Positions 16,231 to 25,207 of a stretch of DNA of 64,000 nt are shown here, piece after piece. Position numbers and translations under genes: made by a program. The stretch's first letter is position 1. The number at the start of each line of letters is the position of its first letter. A model generated the notes under the pieces. That model saw only the letters and a list, made by a program, of their open reading frames with translations. It did not search any database and was not told where the DNA came from. The DNA is taken from positions 124,001-188,000 of the forward strand of contig WVSM01000005.1 of the NCBI GenBank assembly GCA_015689645.1, written 5' to 3'. The DNA comes from Rhodobacterales bacterium HKCCE4037 (lineage in GTDB: Bacteria > Pseudomonadota > Alphaproteobacteria > Rhodobacterales > Rhodobacteraceae).

Positions 16231-16983
16231 TCAGGTCAACTTGATCTCGACCCGGACCATATCGCCCCGGTAGATGCCGTTCGCGATCAAGGCCACTGTC
16301 CCATCTTCGGCGACGGCGATCCGCTGCACGTAGGCCACGGGGTCGCCAAGAGACACACCGAGCAATTCACTCACCTCCGGATCGGCCGAGCCGATGGTCA
16401 GGATCTGGCGCGCATCCACGATCTTCAGGCCGGGGACATCGGCGATCAGCCGCATCGACGTCTTGGAGGTGAAATCCGACGTGTCGATTTTCTCGCTCAC
16501 CCTTTCGTCGATGAACACATCGGCCAGAAGGAAGGCCTCGCCATCCCGACTGTGGCGTCTGCGCAGATGCAGATAAGAGGGCGCAAGGGTGCCGATCCCG
16601 TCCGGGTAGTCGTTGGGTTTGGTGCCGGTCTCGGAGCTGAGAAGCTCCAGCTGCGCATTGTCGCGCGACATCAGGAGGCCGTTCCAATCCGTTTGCACCT
16701 CGCACCACAGATCGCGCCGGTTGCTCTTGCGCACGAAGGTGCCCTTTGCGCGAAACCGCTCGATCAGGCCTTCCTGTTCCAGCAGGTTCAGGGCCTGGCG
16801 GATGGTCATGTTCGCCACGCCGCATTCCTTTGCCAATTCCTCGACAGTGGGAATGCGGGAGTCCACTGGCCATTCGTTGGTCTCGATCCGGCGTCGGAAC
16901 AGGGCAGCAAGTTGAAGATAACGAGCCACTGCGCTTTTGCGGATCGCCGCTGCAGCCTGCGATGGTTTGCCGGTCTCTGGCAT
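16231..16983 (-). CDS. GntR family regulator, HutC type (probable regulator of the island)
   Basis: The 250-residue protein has an N-terminal winged helix-turn-helix at about residues 20-90 (RIPTVEELAKECGVANMTIR, then LLEQEGLIERFRAKGTFV) and a C-terminal UTRA ligand-binding domain of the HutC subfamily. It sits in the middle of the run of ten shared palindromes and beside one of them (17092-17111), which makes it the best candidate to bind them. HutC-type regulators are usually repressors released by a pathway metabolite, often a carboxylate. It is transcribed toward TTT-2 and away from the CoA-transferase gene. Confidence 0.88.
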   Translation of the reverse strand: MPETGKPSQAAAAIRKSAVARYLQLAALFRRRIETNEWPVDSRIPTVEELAKECGVANMTIRQALNLLEQEGLIERFRAKGTFVRKSNRRDLWCEVQTDWNGLLMSRDNAQLELLSSETGTKPNDYPDGIGTLAPSYLHLRRRHSRDGEAFLLADVFIDERVSEKIDTSDFTSKTSMRLIADVPGLKIVDARQILTIGSADPEVSELLGVSLGDPVAYVQRIAVAEDGTVALIANGIYRGDMVRVEIKLT

Positions 16984-17091
16984 GTGGGTCTCCGTTGCTT
17001 TCTGGGCAGGATGCGGCCCGTTATGGGAGCAAAACGTCCATTTGTGCTAGCTTATTGTGTTTTTTATTGATGGGGCAAGATGGATCATTTA

Positions 17092-17111
17092 AACATTAAT
17101 CATCTAGCTTT
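17092..17111. promoter_or_regulatory. Candidate operator (site 6) between the GntR gene and the CoA-transferase
   Basis: The site reads AACATTAATCATCTAGCTTT. The right arm TAGCTTT is perfect and the left arm is degenerate, but the TTA-N6-TAG spacing is kept. It lies 41 bases before the CoA-transferase ATG and 108 bases before the GntR start, so it could serve autoregulation as well. A lone GCTAGCTTA lies at 17046-17054. Confidence 0.5.
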
Positions 17112-17152
17112 TATATGTTAAGCGGCGCTTCAGCCGAAGCAGGAGGTTTTCC

Positions 17153-18379
17153 ATGGCCGGTGCGATGTCTCACCTCAAGGTCCTTGATATCAGCCGGGTC
17201 TTCGCAGGGCCCTGGGCCGGGCAGATGTTGGCCGATTTCGGAGCCGAGGTGATCAAGGTCGAGCATGTCCGGGGCGGGGATGACGTTCGACGCATGGGCG
17301 TGCCACATCTGGATGCCGAGGGCGGGGATACGGGGCTGACCTCATCGTTTCTGGCGATGAACCGCGGAAAGAAGTCCCTCGCGGTGGATATGTCGACGCC
17401 AGAGGGGCAAGCGATCGTGACGCGGCTGGCCGCTGACGCCGATGTTCTTATCGAGAACTTCAAGGTCGGGAACATGGCCCGGTTCAACCTGGACTATGCA
17501 ACCCTTTCCCAAGTCAATCCGCGCCTTGTCTACTGCTCGATCACTGGTTTCGGGCAGACTGGTCCGCGCAGTCATCTGCCGGGCTACGACCCGATTTTCC
17601 AAGCCATGAGCGGCGTGATGAGCATTACCGGGGTGCCCGATGGCGCCCCCGGCGCAGGGCCAAACCTGGTGGGCTATTCGATTTCCGACATCAACGCGGG
17701 CTATTATGCCGTCATCGGAATCCTTGCCGCACTGAACCATCGTGATGCGACGGGTGGCAAGGGGCAGCATCTCGATATCGCGCTTTACGACGCTCAGGTG
17801 CACGCGGCCTCACACGTGGCAATGAACTATATCTCGAGCGGGACCGTTCCCGTTCGAAACGGGACCGCCTCCCAGATCACCTGTCCGTGGCAGGTATTCG
17901 ATGCGTCTGACAAGGCGATCATGATCGCAGTGGGCAACGACCCGCAGTTCCAGCGGCTTTGTGAGCTGCTGAGCTGTGCGGAGCTGGCCGAGGATGCGCG
18001 TTTCGCCACCAACCTCGAACGGGTTCGTCACAAAGATACGCTGGTGCCGCTGCTGCAGGAGCAGATAGCGGGCTGGGCCGCTGCCGCGCTGCAAGCAGAA
18101 CTGGAAGCCGTCGGCATTGCAGCGGGGCCGATCAACGGCTTTGATGACGTGTTGGAGGATGAGCAGTTCAAGGCGCGAAACCTGCGCCGGCGTGTCACCC
18201 ACGCTAAAGTCGGCGACATGGACGTAGTCGCCAACCCGATCGTCTTCTCCGAGACCCCAAACGTGTACGACCGCGCGCCGCCGGAGCTTGGGGCGGATAC
18301 GGACGCGATCCTGAGCGGCGACCTCGACATGTCCGAGGACGAGATTGCGGTCTTGCGGGAGGCGGGCATCGTCCGCTGA
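17153..18379 (+). CDS. CaiB/BaiF family III CoA-transferase, copy 1
   Basis: The 408-residue product opens with LKVLDISRVFAGPWAGQMLADFGAEVIKVE, the family III hallmark (quoted in parts: SRVFAGPWAGQ then GAEVIKVE), and has the probable catalytic aspartate Asp179 in GYSISDINAGYYA. It transfers CoA between carboxylic acids without ATP cost. An AGGAGG site precedes the ATG. It stands alone between the regulator gene and a convergent operon, under its own candidate operator. Three such enzymes occur in the window, and no PcaIJ-type two-subunit transferase was found, so one of them may activate 3-oxoadipate or another dicarboxylate. Confidence 0.9.
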   Translation: MAGAMSHLKVLDISRVFAGPWAGQMLADFGAEVIKVEHVRGGDDVRRMGVPHLDAEGGDTGLTSSFLAMNRGKKSLAVDMSTPEGQAIVTRLAADADVLIENFKVGNMARFNLDYATLSQVNPRLVYCSITGFGQTGPRSHLPGYDPIFQAMSGVMSITGVPDGAPGAGPNLVGYSISDINAGYYAVIGILAALNHRDATGGKGQHLDIALYDAQVHAASHVAMNYISSGTVPVRNGTASQITCPWQVFDASDKAIMIAVGNDPQFQRLCELLSCAELAEDARFATNLERVRHKDTLVPLLQEQIAGWAAAALQAELEAVGIAAGPINGFDDVLEDEQFKARNLRRRVTHAKVGDMDVVANPIVFSETPNVYDRAPPELGADTDAILSGDLDMSEDEIAVLREAGIVR

Positions 18380-18394
18380 TGGTGCCGTGGCGTG

Positions 18395-19003
18395 TCAGTC
18401 GGTCTCGGTTGGACGCGCGATTGGGAACACCTCGTCGATGATCGCGTAGTCCATGTATCCCAGTCGCGACAATGGACGGATTCGGGTGATGTCCAGCATG
18501 CCGTCGACGATGACGGCGTCAGAAATGTGGATACCCACGACCTCGCCGAAAATGACTTCGGAGCGCGCCTTTGTTCCGTCGCGGGCGGTCAGCGGAACGA
18601 TGCTGTTCAGCACGCATTCAAGGGCCACCGGCGAGGCTGCGACGCGCGGTGCACTGATGTTGTGACAGGGGGCCTTTTCCAGCCCGGCGCGCGCGAACTC
18701 ATCTACGCCCGGCGCGAAGGAAGCCGATGAACGGTTCATCGCGTCTTTCAGGTCGGCCACCGCCATGTTCACGACGAATTCGCCCGTCGCCTCGATGTTG
18801 GTCTGGCTGTCCTTTCGTCCGGCGGACGAGAACATGACGAAGGGCGGCACGCCCGAAACGGCATTGAAAAAGCTGTAGGGTGCCAGGTTCGCGATTCCAT
18901 CCGACGACAGGCTCGATATCCAACCGATCGGGCGCGGCACCACCAACGCGGTCCATGGAGAATGGGCCAATCCATGATCTTCGGTTCTGGGATCGTAGAA
19001 CAT
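18395..19003 (-). CDS. Flavin reductase family protein (FMN-binding split barrel)
   Basis: The 202-residue product has the flavin reductase-like opening TALVVPRPIGWISSLSSDG, then NLAPYSFFNAVSGVPP and FVVNMAVADL, typical of the FMN-binding split-barrel family. It is the last gene of the minus-strand operon that begins at 22321, 12 bases after the PcaC-like gene. It could supply reduced flavin to a monooxygenase, but no obvious partner oxygenase lies in the same operon. It may act directly as an oxidoreductase. Confidence 0.82.
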   Translation of the reverse strand: MFYDPRTEDHGLAHSPWTALVVPRPIGWISSLSSDGIANLAPYSFFNAVSGVPPFVMFSSAGRKDSQTNIEATGEFVVNMAVADLKDAMNRSSASFAPGVDEFARAGLEKAPCHNISAPRVAASPVALECVLNSIVPLTARDGTKARSEVIFGEVVGIHISDAVIVDGMLDITRIRPLSRLGYMDYAIIDEVFPIARPTETD

Positions 19004-19015
19004 CCGTAAGGCCCG

Positions 19016-19624
19016 CTACTCCGCCGCGGTGCGCCGCGGGCTGACCGGAAGCGAGGTCCGGTACGGTGGGTCGCTGTTCAGCTCTGCCGGAATGTGATCG
19101 GGAAGCGGAATGCGGTGCACGTTCAACGTCATGGCCACCATCGAGTAATAGCCCAACAGCGCCGTCAATTCGACGGTGCCGACGGCATCCCAGCGATCCA
19201 GTACAGCGGCATAAGCGACGTCGTCCACCTTGCCGTTTTCGAGCAGTTGGCGACTGAATTCATAGACTTCGCGAGCGCGTTCATCCTTGAAATCCGGCGG
19301 TTGCCCGACGCGGATTGCTTCGATCACCTTCTCGTCGAGACCTGCCTTGCGCGCGGCTCCGGCGTGGATCGTCCACTCCAGTTCACTGTTCCAGTGGCGC
19401 GCGGACAATAGAATGGCGAGTTCATTCAGGTCCGGTGGTAAGCAGGTCTCGTAGCGCAGAACCTGCCCCAGGGCCTGCCACCGGTCGGCCAGCGCCGGGT
19501 TGTGCAAGGCAGCGCGAAGAGGTCCCACAAGAGTGCCGCGCGGACCGCCGACGATCTTCTCGTAGACCGCTTTCTGAGCCTCGTTCATCTCTTCGGGGGA
19601 GGGAAGCGGGATGCGGGGGGCCAT
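19016..19624 (-). CDS. Carboxymuconolactone decarboxylase family protein (PcaC-like)
   Basis: The 202-residue protein contains the CMD domain with ELAILLSARHWNSELEW and the following HAGAARKAGLDEKVIEAI around residues 68-103, without the CxxC pair of AhpD-type members. In the protocatechuate branch such proteins decarboxylate gamma-carboxymuconolactone. It overlaps the CoA-transferase stop by one base (TGATG) and lies in an operon with a PcaD-like hydrolase, which supports a ring-fission role. It is longer than classical PcaC (about 130 residues), so the substrate may differ. Confidence 0.82.
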   Translation of the reverse strand: MAPRIPLPSPEEMNEAQKAVYEKIVGGPRGTLVGPLRAALHNPALADRWQALGQVLRYETCLPPDLNELAILLSARHWNSELEWTIHAGAARKAGLDEKVIEAIRVGQPPDFKDERAREVYEFSRQLLENGKVDDVAYAAVLDRWDAVGTVELTALLGYYSMVAMTLNVHRIPLPDHIPAELNSDPPYRTSLPVSPRRTAAE

Positions 19625-20820
19625 CAGTCCGTCGCCTCCTGCGCGAGACCCAGCTTGCCGAGGACTTCGTCCGTATGCTCGCCAAGCAAGGGCGGCGCGC
19701 GGTCAAAGCGCAGCTCCGCGCGCTCGAACCGCATCGGGCTGACGACCGAGGGCACCGTGCCTGACAGGGGATGCGGGAGGTCGCGCAGCATCCGGCGGTG
19801 TTTGACCTGCTCCTCGGCGAAGACCATCGGTACGGTGTTGATCGGGCCGCAGGGAACCTTCTGCTCTCCGAAGATCCTGAGCCAATCGGCCAGATCCTTC
19901 TCCTGCAACTGATCACAGATCAACGGGTGCAGGGTGGAGAGGTTCTTCACACGCTCGCGGTTTGTTGCGTAGCGGGCATCGTCTGACAGGTCGGGTCGCC
20001 CGATGGCTGCGGCGAAGCGCACGAACTGCTCATCATTGCCAACGGCCAGAACGATGTGCCCGTCCCGCACCGGAAAGACGTCCTGGGGCTGGATATTGGG
20101 GTGCTTGTTGCCCCGCCGGATCGGCGTCGCGCCGGAGACAAGATGATTCATCGCCTGATTGGCCAGCATCGCGGTGGCGACGTCAAGCATCGCGACGTCG
20201 ATGGTGTCGCCCTTGCCGCTCTGGCTGCGTTCGGCCAGGGCCGCGAGCACGGCGATCGTGGCATACATGCCCGTCATGATGTCGACGATTGGTACGCCCA
20301 CCTTTTGTGGCCCTCCGCCGGGTTCGTCATGGGGGCCGCCGGTGACGCTCATCAAGCCACCCATCGCCTGGATCATGAAGTCATAGGCCACATCATTCGC
20401 GCGCGGGCCGTCCTGGCCGAAGCCAGTGATGGAGCAGAAGATCAGATCGGGGTTCACGGCCTTCAGATCGTCGGGGCCGATCCCGTAGCGTTCCAGTGTG
20501 CCGACCTTGAAATTTTCAAGCACGATATCGGACTTCGCGGCCAGCGCCTTGATCGTTTCCTGCCCCTCAGTCGAGGCGATATCGATCTCGACAGATTTCT
20601 TGCCGCGATTGACGGACAGGTAGTAGCCGGATTCAGCTGTGTCCTTGCCGTCCTTGTCCTTGAGATAGGGCGGGCCCCATTTGCGGGTGTCGTCGCCCGC
20701 GCCCGCGCGCTCGACCTTGATGACCTCCGCGCCGAGATCCGCGAGAATCTGTCCGGCCCATGGCCCGGCCATGATGCGGGAGAGGTCCAGCACCCGGATG
20801 TGTTTCAAAGGTCCAGTCAT
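19624..20820 (-). CDS. CaiB/BaiF family III CoA-transferase, copy 2
   Basis: The 398-residue product begins MTGPLKHIRVLDLSRIMAGP and has the probable catalytic Asp180 in VGVPIVDIMTGMYA. The ATG at 20820 overlaps the GST stop as ATGA, so the longer upstream frame is discounted. Genes on both sides overlap it, which makes translation strongly coupled. In this operon it would convert the free acid made by the PcaD-like hydrolase into its CoA ester, taking the role that PcaIJ has in the classical pathway. It is closer to copy 3 (29511-30767) than to copy 1 by eye. Confidence 0.9.
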   Translation of the reverse strand: MTGPLKHIRVLDLSRIMAGPWAGQILADLGAEVIKVERAGAGDDTRKWGPPYLKDKDGKDTAESGYYLSVNRGKKSVEIDIASTEGQETIKALAAKSDIVLENFKVGTLERYGIGPDDLKAVNPDLIFCSITGFGQDGPRANDVAYDFMIQAMGGLMSVTGGPHDEPGGGPQKVGVPIVDIMTGMYATIAVLAALAERSQSGKGDTIDVAMLDVATAMLANQAMNHLVSGATPIRRGNKHPNIQPQDVFPVRDGHIVLAVGNDEQFVRFAAAIGRPDLSDDARYATNRERVKNLSTLHPLICDQLQEKDLADWLRIFGEQKVPCGPINTVPMVFAEEQVKHRRMLRDLPHPLSGTVPSVVSPMRFERAELRFDRAPPLLGEHTDEVLGKLGLAQEATD

Positions 20821-21491
20821 GAAGATGTCCCGTAGCTGAAGGAAGGGGTTTCGTCCGCCGCGCCGGAAGGCCCGGCGCCGTCGTCCACGATGGCAGTCGC
20901 CGCGACGGATGGGCGTTCGGCGATGTCTGCATACCATGCCGCAAGCCCGGGCAGGGCGGATTTCCAGCCGCAATCGGCATAGCGGAAATCGAGCTGCCCC
21001 AAGGTGCAGACAACCGAGATGTGCCCCAGACCGAACTCTGTATTGGCTAGATCGCTGCTTTCCTGCTCCAGAAGCGCGAGCCCTGCTCGGGTCTTGGTCT
21101 CGAATGCGGCAAGGATGACCGGGTCGGATCGCTCGCCGCGTCCGCGTTCCGTGCGCCAGAGCAGCAGGATATCGGTCAGGCCGTCGCCCAGGGCCTGCCA
21201 GCGCAGGTGCTTGATCCGTGCGTCAGGGTCACGCGGCAGCAGGTCATCGCGGCCGGCCTGCGTAATGAGGTATTCGCAGATCACCCGGGAATCGAACAGC
21301 TTGCGCCCGTCATCGGTGATCAGGACCGGTATCTTGCCCAGAGGATTGTCCGCCAGGATCTCGGGATTGGGCGGCGCTGCGAACACGGCGACAGAGCGGA
21401 TGCGCTCTACCTGCTCCGTCAGGCCGAGTTCCTCCAGGACAATGTTGACCTTGCGCACGAAGGGCGAGCGTGGAGACCAGTGCAGCTTCAT
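20817..21491 (-). CDS. Glutathione S-transferase family protein
   Basis: The 224-residue protein has a thioredoxin-like N-terminal domain starting MKLHWSPRSPFVRKVNIVLEE, with the cis-proline segment GKIPVLITDDG, and an all-helical C-terminal domain. The start at 21491 overlaps the end of the alpha/beta hydrolase gene by 4 bases. GST homologues in aromatic pathways act as isomerases, ether-cleaving enzymes or dehalogenases. SPRSPF lacks the usual catalytic cysteine or tyrosine, so a serine may activate glutathione. Its exact step is unknown. Confidence 0.87.
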   Translation of the reverse strand: MKLHWSPRSPFVRKVNIVLEELGLTEQVERIRSVAVFAAPPNPEILADNPLGKIPVLITDDGRKLFDSRVICEYLITQAGRDDLLPRDPDARIKHLRWQALGDGLTDILLLWRTERGRGERSDPVILAAFETKTRAGLALLEQESSDLANTEFGLGHISVVCTLGQLDFRYADCGWKSALPGLAAWYADIAERPSVAATAIVDDGAGPSGAADETPSFSYGTSS

Positions 21492-22321
21492 GTCGAGGCG
21501 TCTCCGAAAGATTTGGCAAGGAAGTCCGACAAGATGGCGGTAAAGGCCTCGGGTTGTTCGAAACAGGGCACGTGACCGGCGTTTTCGATCACATGCATCT
21601 GCGATCCGGCGATGGCGGGTTTCAGCTTTGTCGCCATACCTTCGGGCATCGCGCCATCCTTGGCACCCGCGATCAAGAGGGTAGGGCATGTTATCCGCGC
21701 GAGTTCTTCGACGTAGTCGTAGTCCATCAATGCCGTTGCGCAGGCCTCGAACCCCGCGAAAGGCGTGGCCGCGATCATCCGGGCGAGGCGTGACCGCATC
21801 TCGGCAGAAGCGGATTCGGTCAACCAACGATCCACTGTTGCGGCGGCAAAGGCGTCCATGCCTGCGCTTCGCGCCATCTCGATCCGGTCGGCCCATCCCG
21901 CGGCGCCTCCCGGCGCGGTCCTTGCCTGCCCGTCCGAAAAAACCAGGGCAAGAAAACGGTCCGCTGAACGCCTGTGCGCCGCCAGGCCGGTCGGGACGCC
22001 CATCGACAGACCGATGTAGACCGCGCGCTCGACGCCTGCTGCATCCATGACCGCCAGAAGGTCTTCCCCCAGCATGTCAAAATTGACCGGCGTGTCCGGA
22101 ACGTCCGAGCCGCCATGTCCCGCTTGATCGTAGCGCAGGATCCCGTAGCGCCCTTGAACGGCCTCAGCCTGCGCATCCCAGATCGTCAGATCGGTCACAA
22201 GCGAATTGCCGAAGACAAGCCACGGCGCGCCGTCGGATTCGGGCGGCACTGCCTTCGCATGCAGGTCGCGGCCGTCGCGCGAGACCGTGACTGTCTTTGA
22301 CGAGGCGCCGGGGAATGTCAT
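21488..22321 (-). CDS. Alpha/beta hydrolase, 3-oxoadipate enol-lactonase-like (PcaD-like)
   Basis: The 277-residue product has the PcaD-type fold: LVFGNSLVTDLTIWD near residues 35-49, RYDQAGHGGSD near 63-73, the nucleophile Ser106 in GLSMG, an aspartate in IAGAKDGAMP and a histidine in ENAGHVPCFEQP. It would open a lactone ring or an ester in the cytosol. It heads a five-gene operon, hydrolase, GST, CoA-transferase, PcaC-like protein and flavin reductase, with an operator 34 bases upstream. Pairing with a PcaC-like protein supports an enol-lactonase role. Confidence 0.86.
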   Translation of the reverse strand: MTFPGASSKTVTVSRDGRDLHAKAVPPESDGAPWLVFGNSLVTDLTIWDAQAEAVQGRYGILRYDQAGHGGSDVPDTPVNFDMLGEDLLAVMDAAGVERAVYIGLSMGVPTGLAAHRRSADRFLALVFSDGQARTAPGGAAGWADRIEMARSAGMDAFAAATVDRWLTESASAEMRSRLARMIAATPFAGFEACATALMDYDYVEELARITCPTLLIAGAKDGAMPEGMATKLKPAIAGSQMHVIENAGHVPCFEQPEAFTAILSDFLAKSFGDAST

Positions 22322-22355
22322 CGCGTTTCGGTGTCCTGGTTCGTTGACCGCATTA

Positions 22356-22375
22356 AAAGCTAGTTATATAGTTTT
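22356..22375. promoter_or_regulatory. Candidate operator (site 7) in the hydrolase-MaoC divergent region
   Basis: The site reads AAAGCTAGTTATATAGTTTT, with arms AAAGCTA and TAGTTTT. It lies 34 bases from the hydrolase start at 22321 and 43 bases from the MaoC start at 22419, so it can control both directions. Confidence 0.68.
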
Positions 22376-22418
22376 TGAGAGGGCGTGCAATTGTGATTTC
22401 ATCGAAAAGGAGCAACGC

Positions 22419-22907
22419 ATGCTCATTCTACCTACGCCGGCCGCGTTTCATGATCATGTCGGCGCCCGGCTCGGGCCCACCGAATGGCGGACTATCCCGC
22501 AGCCCGAAATCGACGCATTCGCCAGTCTGACGGGTGACGACCACTGGATCCACGTCGATACGGAGCGCGCGGCGCGCGAAGCGCCCGGTGGGCGGACCAT
22601 CGTGCATGGGCTTTCCGTCCTCTCCCTGATCCCGGCATGGCAACGCAGCCTTTTTCGGATCGAGCGTCGCGGTGCGGGGCTGAGTTACGGATATGACCGC
22701 GTAAGATTCATCGCGCCGATCATGGTCGATGCACCAATCCGGCTGTTTCAGACAGTGTCGGCTGCCGAGGCACACCGGATGGGCACGCGGGTTTCACTCA
22801 CATCCACGATCGAGGTCGATGCACCCGGAACCACCGCGATCGTGGCCGAGGCGATTCTCGTGATCGGATCCGCGCCCGAACCTGACAGCAGCGCGCATCG
22901 CGGTTGA
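22419..22907 (+). CDS. MaoC-like (R)-hydratase family protein
   Basis: The 162-residue hot-dog-fold protein contains the hydratase segment IDAFASLTGDDHWIHVD at residues about 30-46, with the aspartate and histidine of the catalytic pair, and a later GRTIVHGLSVLSL stretch. The ATG at 22419 follows AAAAGGAGC. It hydrates a 2-enoyl-CoA to a 3-hydroxyacyl-CoA, probably with R stereochemistry. It precedes the acyl-CoA dehydrogenase operon, but a further operator site in the gap suggests separate initiation there. Confidence 0.88.
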   Translation: MLILPTPAAFHDHVGARLGPTEWRTIPQPEIDAFASLTGDDHWIHVDTERAAREAPGGRTIVHGLSVLSLIPAWQRSLFRIERRGAGLSYGYDRVRFIAPIMVDAPIRLFQTVSAAEAHRMGTRVSLTSTIEVDAPGTTAIVAEAILVIGSAPEPDSSAHRG

Positions 22908-22916
22908 CACATCCTT

Positions 22917-22936
22917 AAAGCTAGTTTTATAGCTTA
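22917..22936. promoter_or_regulatory. Candidate operator (site 8) upstream of the acyl-CoA dehydrogenase operon
   Basis: The site reads AAAGCTAGTTTTATAGCTTA and is among the best matches: AAAGCTA and TAGCTTA around six bases. It starts nine bases after the MaoC stop and ends 23 bases before the ATG at 22960, a typical repressing position. Confidence 0.72.
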
Positions 22937-22959
22937 ATAGGATCACGGGGACTTTGCAG

Positions 22960-24024
22960 ATGCCACAGCAGCCAGACGATAGTGTCGAGAACATCCGCAT
23001 GTTGACCGAGAGCGCGAGTGCCGTGGTACCGGGTGACGGTTCACTGGACAGAATCCGCGCAGCCCGGTTCCAACATCCCGGTTTTTCGCGCGACGTCTGG
23101 ATGACATTAGCCGAAATGGGTTGGTTGGGTCTTCGTCTTGGCGAAGAAAAAGGTGGTCTGGCGCTCGGCGTTCATGAGGCCATGGCCCTGTCGCGGATAT
23201 TCGGCGCAGGTTTGGTGCCGGAACCCTTCCTCTCCAGTCTGTTCGCCCTGAGCTTGATGGAAGCTGCGAAGGCTCGGAACTGGATCGGATCGGCTCTGCA
23301 CGGCGAGACGATCGTGGCTCCCGCGTGGCAGTCGGTACCAAACGCGCTGGACCCCGCAGGCGGTGTATCCGTCAAGGCCGGGCGGTTGCACGGCGCGAAG
23401 GTTGCCGTTGCGGCGGGCGCTGACGTATTCGCGGTGACCACGCCGGAGGGACTGGCGCTTGTGCCGTGCGACGCTGACGGTCTGACGATCAAGCGTATGC
23501 GGATGCACGATGGAACCTTTCGGGAAGACCTGCACTTCGATGCAATCCCCTGCGAGATCCATGAATGCGAGAAGGTGCAAGATTGCCTCTACGAGGCTAT
23601 GCTGTTGCACGCGGGCTTCTTGCAGGGCACGGCCGAGCGCGCGTTCGATATAACGCTCGAGTATTTGCGCCTGCGCAAACAATTCGATGCGCCGATCGGG
23701 AGTTTCCAAGCCCTTCAGCACCGGGCAACCGAGATCAAGGTGCAGCTTGAACTTTCGCGGGCCGCGATCGACGCGGCCGCTTCGGCGCTTGATGGTGGAC
23801 AAACCGAGCGCTTGTCGATGGCGATCCTGCGGGCACGCAGCCGGGCGGGCGGATTGGGGCGATTGGTGGCGCGCGAGGCGGCGCAGATGCACGGCGCGAT
23901 CGGCTTTACCGACGAGGCGGATATCGGCCTCTTCGTTCGCAAGCTGATGGTCGAGGCAGGTCAGTTCGCGCCCGAATATCAGTTGCGCGCGCAATTCATG
24001 TCTCTGCGGGAAGCCGCCGCATGA
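22960..24024 (+). CDS. Acyl-CoA dehydrogenase, small/partner subunit
   Basis: The 354-residue protein resembles the shorter member of paired acyl-CoA dehydrogenases, such as PimD of the pimeloyl-CoA system: ARFQHPGFSRDVWMTLAEMGWLGLRLGEEKGGLALG near the N-terminus (in parts WMTLAEMGWLGLRLGEEKGG) and a C-terminal helical domain with REAAQMHGAIGFTDEADIG. The ATG at 22960 is preferred over a TTG six bases earlier. Its stop overlaps the next gene by 4 bases, so a heteromeric enzyme is likely. Confidence 0.88.
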   Translation: MPQQPDDSVENIRMLTESASAVVPGDGSLDRIRAARFQHPGFSRDVWMTLAEMGWLGLRLGEEKGGLALGVHEAMALSRIFGAGLVPEPFLSSLFALSLMEAAKARNWIGSALHGETIVAPAWQSVPNALDPAGGVSVKAGRLHGAKVAVAAGADVFAVTTPEGLALVPCDADGLTIKRMRMHDGTFREDLHFDAIPCEIHECEKVQDCLYEAMLLHAGFLQGTAERAFDITLEYLRLRKQFDAPIGSFQALQHRATEIKVQLELSRAAIDAAASALDGGQTERLSMAILRARSRAGGLGRLVAREAAQMHGAIGFTDEADIGLFVRKLMVEAGQFAPEYQLRAQFMSLREAAA

Positions 24025-25202
24025 CCAATCCTCCGTTCATCGCGGACCATCCCCCGCATCCCGATTTCAATGCCATGTCGGATGACGCGTTCCGAGCTGT
24101 CGTTCGAGACTTCGTGGAAAACCATTATCCGGATATTCCCCGGTTTGCTCAACGACGGTTGCGTTGGCCCGAAGTGCGGCCATGGTACGGTGTGCTCGCC
24201 CAAAAGGGCTGGATCGCGCCGACCTGGCCCCGGGAACTGGGCGGGATGGGCCTTGGCGCTGGAAAGCACCTTGTCCTGATCGAAGAGTTCGAGCGCTTCG
24301 GCTGCGCCCGTGTGCATGATATCGGCACGGTCATGCTCGGGCCTCTGCTCATGGAATACGGCACGCAGGCGCAAAGGGACCACTACCTGCCGCGCATCTT
24401 GCGGGGGGAAGACATCTGGGCGCAGGGCTACAGCGAGCCGGGCGCAGGATCGGATCTCGCCGCGCTGAGAACCACGGCTGAGCTGGACGGCGATCACTGG
24501 GTCATCAGCGGTCAGAAAACATGGGTTACCCTTGGCGCCGATGCCAACATGGCCTTCGTGCTGGCGCGGACCGACAAGGCCGCGAAGAAGCAGGCCGGAA
24601 TCAGTTTTCTCCTTGTCCCGACGGATGCGACCGGGGTCACCGTGCGCCCCATCGAGAATCTCGAAGGGCACGCCGAATTCTGCGAGATCTTCTTTGACGC
24701 CGTGCGCATCCCGAAAGCCAACATCGTTGGCGAGGTCAACCGGGGCTGGACCATGGCCAAGGCGCTTTTGGGCCACGAGCGGGTCTTTATCGGCGCGCCG
24801 CGCCTGTCGGCCAATGCGCTATCGCGGCTTGAGGCCCTCGCGCGCGGCAACGGTGCGTGGGAAGACCCTGTCTTCCGCGATCGTTTCGCCGGGCTCGCGA
24901 TGGATCTGGCCGACCTCGGCGACCTCTTCGAGACCTATGTTCAACGGCTGCGCACCGGCGCTTCGATCGGTGCCGATGTGGGCATCCTGAAGATATTCCA
25001 AAGCGAATTGTATCAACGGATTTCCGAGGAGCTGATGCAGGTGGCGGGCAGCCATGCCGGCATCAAACTGGAGGAGGGGGGCGACAGCCGGTTCGATGCG
25101 GCGGGCACGTACCTGGCCGCCCGGCCGACCACCATCTTCGGCGGCTCGACCGAAGTGATGCGCAACGTGCTGGCACGGGCCAGCCTCAACCTGCCGAAGT
25201 GA
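24021..25202 (+). CDS. Acyl-CoA dehydrogenase, large subunit
   Basis: The 393-residue product has the full acyl-CoA dehydrogenase fold: QKGWIAPTWPRELGGMGLG near residues 63-81, the flavin/substrate segment AQGYSEPGAGSDLAALRT near 134-151 and VISGQKTWVTLGADAN near 160-175, and C-terminal IFGGSTEVMRNVLAR. It forms, with the overlapping upstream gene, a two-subunit dehydrogenase of the PimCD type, acting on a CoA ester of a medium-chain or dicarboxylic acid. The enoyl-CoA would go to the FadJ-like protein encoded next. Confidence 0.91.
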   Translation: MTNPPFIADHPPHPDFNAMSDDAFRAVVRDFVENHYPDIPRFAQRRLRWPEVRPWYGVLAQKGWIAPTWPRELGGMGLGAGKHLVLIEEFERFGCARVHDIGTVMLGPLLMEYGTQAQRDHYLPRILRGEDIWAQGYSEPGAGSDLAALRTTAELDGDHWVISGQKTWVTLGADANMAFVLARTDKAAKKQAGISFLLVPTDATGVTVRPIENLEGHAEFCEIFFDAVRIPKANIVGEVNRGWTMAKALLGHERVFIGAPRLSANALSRLEALARGNGAWEDPVFRDRFAGLAMDLADLGDLFETYVQRLRTGASIGADVGILKIFQSELYQRISEELMQVAGSHAGIKLEEGGDSRFDAAGTYLAARPTTIFGGSTEVMRNVLARASLNLPK

Positions 25203-25207
25203 AAAAG

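Noticed and set aside
17046-17054. GCTAGCTTA as a further copy of the shared operator
   Set aside because: Only the left half resembles the motif; at the proper spacing the right arm reads TGTGTTT instead of TAGCTTT, so the nearby 17092-17111 site was preferred.
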